From the NCBI RefSeq assembly GCF_027580225.2, contig NC_073358.2, positions 50,081,501 to 50,145,500 of the forward strand: a stretch of DNA of 64,000 nt, written 5' to 3'. Position numbers and translations under genes: made by a program. Source of the stretch: Misgurnus anguillicaudatus (taxonomy: Eukaryota; Chordata; Actinopteri; Cypriniformes; Cobitidae). Positions within the stretch are counted from its first letter, which is position 1. Each line of letters begins with the position of its first letter. The notes beneath the pieces are model-generated. The model saw only the letters and a list, made by a program, of their open reading frames with translations, searched no databases and was not told where the DNA came from. Positions 43,657-55,260 of this stretch are shown one piece after another.

Positions 43657-43977
43657 TTTGCTACAGTGACGATAAAGAATTAAGAATTAAAAATCAAAGT
43701 TTTTATAGCCAAAAGAACTCCTTTCACTGTGAAGAACTTCAAAATAAAAGACATGAACATGACAACACCAAATCATTACAACACTGAGTAAATTTGCAAC
43801 AGTATTTCACCAAAGTTTGGCTCTCTTTTAAGTGAATGTATGATAAAACAATATAACAAAGTTAATAAGTCAAACTGGAGTTTATTGTTTTTAAACGAGT
43901 CGTGTAGACTTATGTTCAAATATTCTTAGTTGAGTAAACGAAAAAATTACTTTTAATAAGTTGCCTAATTATCGTTA

Positions 43978-44240
43978 TGACCTTTATGACCACCTACCTA
44001 ATACGCTGTTCATCCTCTTTGTGCTGCCAAAGCAGAGCAAACATTTTTTATTATAATGTAAAAAGAATTGTCTTTTCAGTGATGCTGAAAATAAACAGCT
44101 TTTATATTAGTTTTATACAATGTCTATTACACAAAGTGTGAGCTAAGTACAGACTCTAAACCAGTGGCGGCCGATGACTTCTCTTCTGAGGTGCGCAAAT
44201 TCAGAAGATGACAAAATTGGTGTTCGTTGCGTCATGTGAA
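43978..44240. repeat. Dispersed repeat fragments
   Basis: 43978-44045 repeats the 40160-40230 sequence. 44163-44240 starts CCAGTGGCGGCCGATGACTT and reads like the left end of a hAT-type repeat. Confidence 0.45.
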
Positions 44241-44376
44241 CCATGTGCATCAAGTGTCTTGTCAAAATACATGCATGCTGCACACGCATCGAAAGGGTTT
44301 ATGATGAAAGAGATGCTCACGTTCACAAAATACTCGCAAGACCATCACTTGAGAGTGTAAGCGTCACTTTTATCAT

Positions 44377-45034
44377 TGTTACGTGCTGTGTTGTTTGTCG
44401 GTTCTCTGTGTTTTTTGTTCTCTCCCCCTCTCTCTTTTTTCTCCACTATCTTAGATCCCTGCCATTGGACACCTTACCTGTCAGTCTTAATTATCTTGTG
44501 TGTCACTCATTGATCCACCAATCAACATCCAATCCCGCCTATTTAAACCTTCTATCATTCATTTATGCCAGTTCGTTCGTGTTGCTTTTGGATAAGGTGT
44601 TTTCTGATTTGCCTTGATGTGTTGTTTTTCTTGTATGTCAGTCTGTTCGTTTATCCCAGTTTTATAAGTCACTCATTTTGCGTTTGTACATTAGTGTTCA
44701 TTTGCCCTGTGTTGCGTGACTTTGTTAATATTAGGGAAAGTGGACAGGTAAGAACGTCACGTGACATACATTGTGCAACACATAGGTTATTGTTACTGTA
44801 TTAGACACACTAGGAGTGCGTCCCAACCTCTGTACGTTTTGTGTTTGGGTAGGTAGTGTAGGTTAGTTAGGGCGTCGTTCGAAGATTTATCTCGTTACCT
44901 TTTCATTTGTTTAGGTTAGAGAGTTTAATTCTAGTTAGTGCAGTTTTGTTTTGTTTATTTCTTTGTTTTGACAGCGCTCGTGCCCCTTTCCCCTTTTGTG
45001 TCTTTGTTACTTGTTAATGTAAATATTGTAAATA
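44377..45034 (+). repeat. LTR-like fragment with CCAAT and TATA elements
   Basis: Opens TGTTACGTG. CCAAT motifs (44518-44532) lie about 15 bp before TATTTAAAC near 44541, followed by a T/G-rich transcribed-type segment. This matches the layout of an LTR promoter. It is interrupted at 45035 by a CACTA-like end, and its right part may resume at 56145. No coding content accompanies it. Confidence 0.4.
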
Positions 45035-45652
45035 CACTGTAAAAAGATTGACTGTAAATTCACAGTAAATTACTGGCAACCAGTTGCATTACTTTTACAG
45101 GAAGGTACAGTATGTAACTTCACAGTAAATTACTGTCATGCAGGTACTGTACTTTCACAGTATGTTACTGTGTCATTTTTATAGTAAATACTTGTGAAAT
45201 GACAGCTGTATACCGTGATCTTACAGTAGTTAGTCCTCCATATTACTGTGATTTAGCAGTATGTTACTGTAATATTACGTTATTTTACTGTGAAATTACA
45301 AGTAATGTATTTTAGATTACTGTGATATAGCAGCATTATCCCATAGAATAAATGTATTTAGTCATTAAGTTACAGTTCATGGACTGCTATTTAGCAGTAG
45401 TCTGCTGTAGAATTACAGTGTTCACTGTAATGTTACTGGCTATATCAATATATTAAAATTAAAAAGATGTTAAATTCAAATAAACACAAAAACAATCGAT
45501 TTCATACTTTTATTTTGTACATAACATATTATTACATATTATTATTACATATTATTCATTGACTATCTCAGATAGTATAAATAACATCAGAATAATAACT
45601 ACACAGAATAATATTTCCTTTCGTGCATTGGAACACTGCTTACACTCTACAG

Positions 45653-45844
45653 CAGGGGTGGTCATTCCAGGTCCCTGAAGGCCACTGTCCTGCAAAGTCT
45701 AGCCCCAACCCCAACCAAACACACCTGAAAATCTCAATCAAAGGCTTCAGTATGACTTGGAAATGACATTGAGGTGTGTTTGATTAGGGCTGGAGCCAAA
45801 CCCTGCAGGACAGCGGCCCCCAAAGACCAGGAATGCCCACCCCG
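45653..45844. mobile_element. hAT-type MITE
   Basis: The ends CAGGGGTGGTCATTCC and GGAATGCCCACCCCG are flanked by CTCTACAG and CTCTACAC (7 of 8 identical). It is palindromic over most of its length. Confidence 0.75.
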
Positions 45845-45848
45845 CTCT

Positions 45849-46098
45849 ACACTGTAAAAAACGGAACTTACATTTTTCAATTTAATCAACTTGAATTTAC
45901 AATTCATTTAACTTCCCTGACCAATGAAGAGCCGCCACAAATTATAAAACTAAAGTAGTTAGCTTAAGTTATTTCAACTTTATTTTTTATAATTAATAGC
46001 AACTCCTCACCAGTCAAGAAAGTTGAAATAAACTGTAATTTAGAGTTAATTAAACTCAAAAAATAAGTGCAACAAATATTTTATTTTTACAATGTAGA
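45849..46098. mobile_element. Palindromic CACTA-type MITE
   Basis: The ends ACACTGTAAAAAAC and TTTTTACAATGT are inverted, with inner inverted AGTTGAAATAA/TTATTTCAACTT blocks. It starts immediately after the preceding hAT MITE. Confidence 0.55.
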
Positions 46099-46151
46099 CT
46101 GACATTCACTAATTTCTTCATGTATCTTTATGTAACAGACACAATATAGAA

Positions 46152-46460
46152 CAGGGGTCTCCAACCTTTTTGTGAGCAAGGACTACCACAATGGATAAAA
46201 CATTCTGGAGGGCTAACTTTTGATATAGTCTACTCAAAACTTTTTTTGTTTTACTTGTTGATTTTATTTCATTGTACTTTTTGATATGTTTTTGTATTGT
46301 TTAAAATTGTAACATATGTAAACCAAGCCAAGTCAATATAAAAAATATGTAATCAACAAATATTACAATTGAGACTATTAATAGAATGTGATTTGGTGGG
46401 CACCTCACAGACTCTGTGCGGGCTACCTGCTGCCCATGGGCACCACGTTGGAGACTCCTG
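46152..46460. mobile_element. hAT-type MITE (309 bp)
   Basis: The ends CAGGGGTCTCCAAC and GTTGGAGACTCCTG are flanked by the identical 8-mer ATATAGAA (46144-46151 and 46461-46468). Confidence 0.85.
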
Positions 46461-47164
46461 ATATAGAACATTGTAAGAGTACAAAGTGTACAATCGCCTC
46501 TAGCTAAACAAAGAACTAGTATTTGTGACACACTAGACTGACATCCATTCAAGTCATAAGTTTTCTAATCAGTGTACAGACTTGCAGCTTGTTGTTTCTG
46601 TCCTTTCTGCCTGTCTGTCTCCGAATTAATGCCCAAGAAGCACCTATAAACAAAAAGGAAGAGAGAAAAGCTGTTAGTTTTTTTCAAGTGGGATGCAGTA
46701 CAGAGCAAACTAAAGTTAGCTCAGTTTGGACAAGGTGGTCCAACAAAGCTGGTCAAAGACTTTTGCACAGTAGTGTGTATGTATGTATGTATATATACAG
46801 TATATTACAGCTGTTAACGGTGACAGTATTTAACCACCGCGATGGTAATGCACCAATTTACTGCGGTGCGGTGGTTATAGAATGTTTGTATGTTTGTCCA
46901 CACGCGCATTGATAAATATAGGCTTATATATAATATAGGCTTTTAATATAAAAATGTAAATGAGGATCAGATATACGTTTCTTAACAAACATATGTGTTA
47001 ATAGCCAATTTATTTTTCAATCGGTGGGTGGTCTTCACAACGTCAAGTAATAGGGGATTATCATGCTTCCGTGTTTTTTGGGCGGGACTTGTCAACTTTG
47101 TGCATGTCCACTTCTGGTGCAGTTATGTTAGGTATATAACATCCTGTTAGGCAGTGGTAAAATA

Positions 47165-47653
47165 AGGCCGCTGACACACTGGCGCGCTACAGCTGCAGTA
47201 GGTGACATAGAGGGATGTCGCCGACAGACCAGGCATAAATATAATGCCTACTGATAAAGGACACAGTTAACAGGTGCAATATTTGAAAATCGATATATAT
47301 ATATATATAAATTTAAATTACACTTATATCTGAATTTATGTCAATCTATAGACTTTCAAACATCAAAATGTCATTAATTATTATGTATTTGTGTACAAAA
47401 TTAAATTTAAACATATTTTCCTATTCTATTTTGCCTGGAAACGCTTCCAACAGGCTTGCGTGTCACATGAAAAAAGGCGTCGGTTCTATTTCTAGCATGC
47501 ACTCGTTTTCCGCACAGCTCGAGCCGCGCCTGAGACGCACATCTCAAGCAGGCACTCTGCAAGCTCTAACCTGTTAACATGGGAGCCGAATTAAAAACGG
47601 ACACGCCACGCAGCTGAGACGCTTATGCCACGCTTCCAGTGTGTCACCGGCCT
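47165..47653. mobile_element. DNA transposon MITE (489 bp)
   Basis: The 18-bp inverted ends AGGCCGCTGACACACTGG and CCAGTGTGTCACCGGCCT differ at one position. An (AT)n run lies near 47297. No clear target duplication and no coding frame are visible. Confidence 0.7.
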
Positions 47654-47706
47654 AAGTTAATGAAGTATTTTATTTTAAGTAAATTTTCCATGTATTTGTA
47701 CTTTAC

Positions 47707-49172
47707 TTAAAGTAATAGTCTACTCATTTTCAATATTACAATATGTTATTACCTTAACTAAGAACAGTTCATACATCCCTCTATCATCTTAGTGCGTGCA
47801 CGTAAGCGCTGGAACGCGCTGCTTAACTTCGATAGCATTTAGCTTAGCCCCATTCATTCAATGCTACCACCCAGAGACAAAGCCAGAAGCGACCAAACAC
47901 ATCAACGCTTTTCCTATTTAAGACGAGTAGTTATACAAAAAAGTTTGGTGGTACAAAATAAAACGTAGCGCTTTTCTAAGCGGATTTAAAAGAGGAACTA
48001 AATTGTATGGCGTAATAGCACTTTTGGGAGTACTTCGACTCGGCGCAGTAACACTCTCCCTCTCCCATTATGAGGTTGTTTACACTTGGCATTAACATGT
48101 GTTTTCGTCGATCAGATCACAAGTGGGCGACGTTAATGCCAGGTGTAAATGGTGTTCAAAACGTTTTGAGCTCGTCCACTTTCGACCACTTTCAACCACA
48201 TCCAGAGGTGGTCGAAACCACTTTCGATCGGATCGCTTTGGAGTTGCGGAACGCACATGTGGTTGAATGCGTTCGAACAGCCACACGCGACCGCCTTCTC
48301 TCTGCCCATTTATCTAATCTGAGGTATTAAACACAAGTTTTACGTCTTTTTTGACTTCTGGCGTGAACATTCGGTGAATAGCGCTATTTTTAGCCTTTCA
48401 CTGATAAAACTAAGCGGCTGATCTCCGTAGTTTCGTTTTGAAAGCATGTGAAAGTTGCGCGATCCTATTTTATCAATTGCGCTGAAAATTCAAAGAAAGC
48501 TCTTACATACTCATGTACAAAACACTGTGCAGCATGTTTACTTGCTAAATAAGCACTGCACTCCGACATAATACTAGTTTGCGTCCATTTAAACTCATAA
48601 TTACTCCCGCTCGGGTTTGAATGACAGCAGAGAGATCGCCCACCGTCTGACAGACCACCCCCTCATAGTATTCAGCACAGAAGCGGTCAAAAGTAGACAA
48701 AAGAGACGGATTTAAATACCAGGTGTAAACGTAATGTGTCTCTCTCGTCCACTTGTGATCCGATCGATGAAAACACATCTTAATACCAAGTGTAAACAGC
48801 CCCTATGAGAGGGAGAAGGGGAGCAGATTTTTCAGGCGAGTTGAAGTACTCCCAAAAGTGCTATTACACCATACAATATAGTTCCTCTTTTAAATCCGCT
48901 TAGAAAAGCGCTACGTTTTATTTTGTACCACCAAACTTTTTCGTATAACTACTCGTCTTAAATAGGAAAAACGTTGATGTGTTTGGTCACTTCTAACTTT
49001 ATCTCTGAGTGGTACCATTGAATGAATGGGGCTAAGCTAGATGCTGTCGAAGTGTGGCAGCGTGCTCCAGCGCTGGCGTGCGCGCACGCAGATGATGGAG
49101 GGATGTATCAACTCTTCTTGGTTGGGGTAATAACACATTTTAATATTGAAAATGACTAGACTATTCCTTTAA
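47707..49172. mobile_element. TTAA foldback, copy 1, with nested insertion
   Basis: TTAA at both ends (47707-47710 and 49169-49172) bounds inverted ends AAGTAATAGTCTACTCATTT and AATGACTAGACTATTCCTT. The arms of about 350 bp are inverses of each other and match 51158-51888. A second element (48075-48803) sits at the loop. Confidence 0.85.
48075..48803. mobile_element. DNA transposon nested in the loop of the TTAA foldback
   Basis: The inverted ends GTTGTTTACACTTGGCATTAA and TTAATACCAAGTGTAAACAGC are flanked by TATGAG on both sides (48069-48074 and 48804-48809). The uninterrupted loop of copy 2 near 51525 supplies the empty site. Internal CACTTTCGACC words repeat near 48175-48230. No transposase is present. 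Confidence 0.8.
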
Positions 49173-50305
49173 GTATAATCTATAGTACATACTTTTGACT
49201 TTTACTTTGTTACATTTTGCAACAAATTATCTGTACTTTTACTTTACTACATTTCTACAACACCATCGTTTCTTTACGTACCTATTCCTGTTATAATGTT
49301 ATGCGATCTGACGAGCGTAGGCTACGCGTCAGTTTTCATATGTACTTTTGCGTGCCAAAGAAGTAGCAGCTTGCTCAGTTAACCCACAAATAAAGAAGAA
49401 ACAGCAGCTTGTTGTGTATGTTTTGAGAAGACTAGCAGTGATGGAAATAAAAAGCCAGTGACTTTTTTTGCAGTTTGAGTTAAATCACTCCTCAAATTGA
49501 CCCTTCTTTGTTCTCACCATCGCAAACGGATATAGAATGTTTCAGCAGTAACAACATAAACAAGCGGCTGTCGTGGTCCGCACGTAACTTCCGGTAAACT
49601 CCGCTAAGAACAAATAACAACAAAGTTCTTTAAACTTAGTTTATTTATATAACAAGCAAAAAAACAACAACACATAGATTACATAGGAAACCAAAACATT
49701 TGTCATTTTCGACGAGGCATTTGTTCAAGAGATCAGTTTAGCAACTAGTCAGACCATTAAAAAAACGAAACCGGAAGTAAAGGTCGGATCCAGACGCGTA
49801 TTTTGTGCATCCGATGAAACCGTCTATACCTATGACGCAGGATTTTTTTTAGCTGACGGGAAGGATTCTAGTGGACCAATCACAGCGCTTGTGGACCTTG
49901 TAGATCTGACGCGTCACGCGCTGTTAAAATTTTGGCAATTTTATAATTAAAATTTCTATGCAAAGCTACGCACAGGCTACGGATTACCTACGGCCTAGCT
50001 ACGGTGTAGTCCCTTTAAGGGATAGTTCATCTTAAAATTAATTTTTAATGTTTGTCGGCTTACCCCCGGGCCATCTAGGATTTGGGTGACTTTGTTTTTT
50101 CAGTGGAACACAAATGTGGATTTGTGGCTGCGGCCTTTTTAGTCTGTCGGTCGTGTAATGCAAGTGGATGGTGGAACAATCTGAGAGAGAAAAAATGCAC
50201 AGAGATCCAAATTAAACCCTGCGGCTCGTGACGGCGCTTCGGTGTCCTAAGACACGAAACGGTATATTTGTGGGAGAAACTGAACAGTATTTATATCATT
50301 TTTTA

Positions 50306-50492
50306 TAGGGCTGCACGATAGATCGCATGTGATTGTCACGCGCCCCTGTTCAGTGAAGCCGGTTCCTTGATTAGTAGTAAATCACTATTAGCTGCTTTTA
50401 GATGGAGTGACATTAACTACATAGAGCCGTAGTTCACTGAAAAGTTGACAATATTACATTCATAATCGCATGCGGTATATCGTGCAGCCCTA
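50306..50492. mobile_element. hAT-type MITE (187 bp)
   Basis: The ends TAGGGCTGCACGATA and TATCGTGCAGCCCTA are flanked by ATTTTTTA and AATTTTTA (7 of 8). It is present in only one arm of the large inverted repeat. Confidence 0.75.
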
Positions 50493-51157
50493 AATTTTTA
50501 CCTCTAATACAACACTATACCCAAAGCAATATGCACATACATATCACCGTCTGATTCTTGTAATGTTTAATGGTGGGATGCGAAACAACTTCATAGGTGC
50601 ATACCGCCACCTACTGTATTGGGTGCACGGCATGAGGGCCCATATACACTATACGGGGCTCCCGATACAGTAGGTGGGGGTATGCACCTATGAAGTTGTT
50701 TCGCAACCCGCCATTAAACATTACAGGAATCAGACAGTGATGTGTACGCACGTATTGCTTTGGGTATAGTGTTGTATTAGAGGTAAAAAATTATATAAAT
50801 AGTGTTCGGTTTCTCGCACAAACCAATCATTTCGTGTCTTAGGACATCAATGTGTCTGCATGAGCCGTAGAGTTTAATTTGGATTTGTCTGTGTATGTTT
50901 TTTTTTCTCTCAGATTTTGTTACCATCCACTCGCATTATACAACTTACAGACTGAAACGATTGGAGTTAAAAATCTATATTTGTGTTCTACTGAAAAAAC
51001 AAAGTCACCTACATCTTGGATGGCCTGGGGGTATGCTTATAAACAAAAATTTTATTTTAAGATGAACTATCCATTTAAGCCCATGTTATAGCTATGCTGT
51101 AGGTTATCCGTAGCCTGAGCATAGCTTTGGGTAGCCTGACGTGCCCTCGCCAAATTA

Positions 51158-51888
51158 TTAAAGGAATAGTCTACTCATTTTCAACACCAAAATATGTCAT
51201 TACCTCAACCAAGAATTGCCGACACATCCCTCCACCATCTGTGCGCGCGCACGCAAGCGCCGGAGCGCGCCGCGACACCCCGACAGCATCCAGCCCAGCC
51301 CCATTCACTCAATGGTACCATTTAGAGATAGAGTTTGAAGTGACCAAACACATCAACGTTTTTCCTATTTAAGACGAGTAGTTATACGAGCAAGCTTGGT
51401 GGCACAAAACAAAACGCAGCGCCTCTCCAAGCAGATTCAAAAGAGGAACTATATTTTATGGCGTAATAGCACTTTTGGGAGTACTTCGACTCCCCTGAAA
51501 AGTCCGCTCCCCTTCTCCCTCTCATAATGGGAGAGGGAGGGTGTTACTGAGGCGAGTCGAAGTACTCCCAAAAGTGCTATTACGCCATAAAATGTAGCTC
51601 CTCTTTTAAATCCGCTTAGAAAAGCGCTACGTTTTATTTTGTACCACCAAACTTGCTCGTATAACTACTCGTCTTAAATAGGAAAAACGTTGATGTGTTT
51701 GGTCACTTCTAACTTTATCTCTAAATGGTACCATTGAATGAATGGAGCTAAGCTAAATGCTATCGAAGCGTCGCAGCGCGCTCCAGCGCTTACGTGCACG
51801 CACACAGATGATAGAGGGATGTATCAACAATTCTTATTTAAGGTAATAACATATTTTAATATTGAAAATGAGTAGACTATTCCTTTAA
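51158..51888. mobile_element. TTAA foldback, copy 2, uninterrupted
   Basis: TTAA at 51158-51161 and 51885-51888 bounds AAGGAATAGTCTACTCATTT and its inverse. The arms meet at a short loop near 51525 (CTCATAATGGGAGAGGG). It is inserted in the right arm of the large inverted repeat. Confidence 0.85.
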
Positions 51889-52485
51889 CAGCGCGTCAGT
51901 TCTACACGGACAGCAAGCACTGTGACTGGTCAACTAGAACCTTTCCTGTCTGGTAAAAAAAACTGTGTCATAGGTATTTCTGTTAGCGCCAGTGAGAACA
52001 AAGATGGGCCAAGTTGAGGAGTGTTTATTTACTTCCATCATTGCTGGTCTTCTCAAAACATACACAAGTTGCTGTTCTTCTTCGTTTGTGGGTTAACTGG
52101 GCAAGCTGCTTCTTCTTTGGCGGTTGAGCTTCTACTGTGGTTACACGCGTGGATACTGACTACCAGCGGTCTGCATGTGGATTTGCATGTTGACGCAGGC
52201 GACTACGCAGAAGTGCATACGAAAACCGACATGTTACCTACACCAATGCGGCTAAGCTGTAGGACCTACACATAACTATAATGAACCCTTTACGCACAAC
52301 TATTACACTCTTATATTTTACGTCTAGCTGGTGCAACCGGACCCAGAAGACTAGAAAGGCAATATACAAGTACAGTGCATTTACCCAAAAATAATAGACT
52401 TAATGCTAATTTAAGGGTAAAATATATATTTACATTAAAGGAACATGCTCACATTTTGGGAATTTAGCTTATTTACTGTATCCCC

Positions 52486-53737
52486 CAGGTGAAAAAGAAG
52501 TACACTTCCATGGTGTACTTGGGGTGCTCTATTTGTGTGCACTAGTTTTGTACTTAATATACTAAAAAATGTTCTCTGGTACTTGAGATGATCTTGGGAA
52601 CATCTTATTGCGCTTTTCCATTGCATAGTACCCCACGGTTTAGTTTAGTTTGGGTCGGGTCAGCTCACCTCACTTTGGCATGGTTAGCTTTTCCATCGAG
52701 TTTAGTATCACTTCGCAGTGGGAGGGATAATAGGCGTGTCGTTATATTTGCGCTGCATACTGCTGTGACATCATACAAGTAAGAGCGTTGTTGTACATTC
52801 CCATACATCATTTATTTCTCAGTCCGCCACAAAATTAAAATTGGCAACCACAAATAGATGTTTGCACATCGCGTTTATCACTACCTCTGTCTCATATGAC
52901 AGTTTCTGTTCAAACACCAGTGGCGTCAGCCGACGGTGCTCCGCTGAGCCTCATATAGTTGCATTTAAGCATCTATGCGAACGTGCGCGTCGCGAATGGT
53001 CCGCCACAAACTGCAAGAATGGAAAAAACTGTTATGGTGTCCCTGATTCTGTGGATGTTTTTATCGCTAAAAGGGAGTTTGGAAACTTAGCAGAGCACAG
53101 AAGACAACATGTTTGCTCGAGACAGCGCAAGCTAGCACACTGAGGTAAAGCTATACTTTACATATAGTGATGACGCTGTAGTGACGATTCTGTCAGACCA
53201 ATCAGTGATCTACAGTGTTTTCGTGTCACATTTGGTATCAGCTCGGGTCGCTTGGAACCCCAACCGAGGTGGTACGAAAAAAGTATCGGGTACCATTTTG
53301 TGCACCTAATGGAAAAGCTCCCAAAAGTAAGCTGACCCGACCCAAACTAAACCAAACCGTGGGGTACTATGCAATGGAAAAGCGCCATAAGTGTACTTCA
53401 CTGTGCTATTTTGAGACACCATAAATATGAACTAAAATGTATTTTAAAAATGTATTTAGGTACCACTTGTAGTAAACTTCAACAGATCTTTGTATGAAAG
53501 TTGGGTTCAAGTTTAATACAGGTGTTAAATAAATTCATTTTTAATACAGAGATAGTATGTTAAAAGTGCATTTTAGTTTAAATTCATGGTGTCTCAAAAT
53601 AGCACAGTGAAGTACACTTAGATACTCTTAAGAACATCTTAAAAAGTACTAAAAACGAACTTTTAGTAGGTACAAAATTAGTGTGCGAAAATAGAGCACT
53701 TTAAGTATATTATGAAAGTGTACTACTTTTTCACCTG
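52486..53737. mobile_element. Middle nested transposon
   Basis: The inverted ends CAGGTGAAAAAG and CTTTTTCACCTG have AGTACACTT-rich subterminal sequence. It interrupts the TATCCCCCAG/AGTTAGA sequence of the outer palindrome, whose right arm (54370-54400) shows the uninterrupted version. It is itself split at 52610-53385. Confidence 0.7.
52610..53385. mobile_element. Innermost nested transposon (776 bp)
   Basis: Inverted ends of more than 50 bp: GCGCTTTTCCATTGCATAGT and ACTATGCAATGGAAAAGCGC, continuing into GTACCCCACGGTT and GGGTCGGGTCAGCT blocks. No transposase is present. The target duplication is unclear. Confidence 0.75.
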
Positions 53738-54525
53738 GGCCAGAGTTAGATAAGTCCATACATATCTTTCCCATCTCCGTGCGTGCTGTAACTATGCCTG
53801 ACGCAGCCCCCGCTAGCTTAGCACAAAGACTGGAAGTGAATGGCTCCAGCTAGCATACTGCTCCCAATAAGTGACAAAATAACGAGAACAATTTCCTATT
53901 TATGTGTTGGGATTTGTATAGAAACACCGTGTACAAATAACAAGGTCATATGAGACACAGCCACCTTTTAACAGTATACATACTGGGAACTATATTCTCA
54001 GAAGGCAAAGCACTGCTACTTGGGCGGAGTGATTTGCTCGCAGCACCTGAGAAGCCCCCTGGTGAGGAGCAGAGAGTTTGGTCAGAGTCGTGCAAATCAC
54101 TCCGCCCAAGTAGCAGTGCTTCGCCTTCTGAGAATATAGTTCCCAGTATGTATACTGTTAAAAGATCGCTGTGTCTCATATGACCTTGTTAATTGTACAC
54201 GGTGTGCTTATACAAATAAATAGGAAATTGTTCACGTTAACTTACTTTGTCAATTATAGGGAGCAGTTTGCTAGCTGGGGCCATTCACTTCCAGTCTTTG
54301 TGCTAAGCTAAGCTAGCGGGGGCTGCGTTAGACAGAGTTACAGCACGCACGGAGAAGAGAAAGGTATGTATGGACTTCTCTAACTCTGGGGGATACGGTG
54401 AATAAGCTAAATTCCCAAAATGTGTGCATGTTCCTTTAACATTAAGCACAATGGTATCATTGGGCTCGTTGAAGTTTGCCATCAGAAAGAGAAGAATGAA
54501 TGCAGCCTAGACAAAACATCTTTAC

Positions 54526-54649
54526 CCCGTTGATGATAGTTGACTCCTTGGACGAACTTCAGAATGTTATTGTAGTTGTTATCCAGGGCTTCTCGAAACT
54601 TTACTCTTCTGAGTGATGTCCCCATCCTTGTGAAGTGTGGAAAAAATAC
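54526..54649 (-). other. Exon-like open segment of unknown origin
   Basis: On the minus strand an acceptor-like GTTTCCAG precedes a segment open in one frame (containing MGTSLRRVKFREALDNNYNN and FVQGVNYH), with GGG|GTAAAG as a possible donor. I do not recognise the family. It could be an exon of the large CACTA-like element or of a captured gene. Confidence 0.3.
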
Positions 54650-54959
54650 CTGGAAACAATGAAGAAGGCTTCACTTTTCATGTTGTATACGTTAATGCAG
54701 GTTCACACACATGAAAGTTACTAAGCACTACTGAACAATATATACAGATTAGTTAAAATGTGAAACTATAGGGCAGGACAACTAGGGTGTCATCCTTAAA
54801 ATGAACTGTGTGTGTAGTTAGAAATCTCACCACCATGTAGTCAGTTCTGCTCATAAATAAAAACACCATCACAAGACAATGTTTAAAACGTATGAATTAC
54901 CTACAGCTGGAAATCACATTAACGTTCGTGTAAGTTACTTGCAAAAACACAGATGACTC

Positions 54960-55260
54960 TGAAAAGTTTAAATGTTTTTAAATCAATGCGGTGCGGACGC
55001 GCCGGAAAAAACGAGCAGATAGCAATGAGTCGGCGGACCACCGGCGGTGCTCTGGCGGCAGTAAGCGTCATAAAGGGCGTAATCGCAAACAGGTCACGGC
55101 GAACCGCCGCGGCAGCCGCTTTTGCATAAATTAAGCAGTCGGTCCGCCGGCTGCATGCTGGCGGCATCTCGCAACAAATGAGAGTGACGTATTCGGCGGC
55201 AAAAGTTTCATCCCCGCCAGCGGAACGCACCTATAGCCGACAGCTTGGGGCTGGCGGCAT
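54960..55260. other. GC-rich patch with repeated CGGCGG/CCGCCG words
   Basis: GGCGG or CCGCC-type words recur many times within 300 bp in otherwise AT-rich DNA. A 103-codon minus frame (55230-54919) spans it but has no family resemblance. It may be a subterminal or promoter region of the surrounding element. Confidence 0.4.

Larger units (their letters stand above)
49325..52233. repeat. Large imperfect inverted repeat centred near 50640
   Basis: The left arm (49325-50638) and right arm (50645-52233) are inverses. Shared blocks include the GCAGCTTG..CAGTTAACCCACAAA stretch (49365/52105) and CCTATGAC.CAG..TTTTTT (49835/51960). The centre carries CTTCATAGGTGCATACC on both sides. Each arm has private insertions: 49555-49825 and 50306-50492 on the left, 51158-51888 on the right. 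Confidence 0.75.
52435..54439. mobile_element. TTAA foldback, copy 3, outer shell
   Basis: TTAAAGGAACATGCTCAC at 52435 and its inverse ending in TTAA at 54439 bound a palindrome centred near 54065. Its left arm is split at 52486-53737 by another element. Near-identical short frames on opposite strands at 53946-54183 are a consequence of the palindrome. Confidence 0.8.

Noticed and set aside
44243..44804. Hydrophobic, possibly membrane protein frames
   Set aside because: The frames run through a T-rich LTR-like segment, and the hydrophobicity reflects base composition.
53946..54183. Near-identical 77-codon frames on opposite strands
   Set aside because: They are the two arms of a palindromic transposon read from either side. 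No protein family is recognised.
54919..55230. Alanine/arginine-rich 103-codon frame
   Set aside because: It is explained by the GC-rich CGGCGG repeat patch. There is no homologue or splice context.
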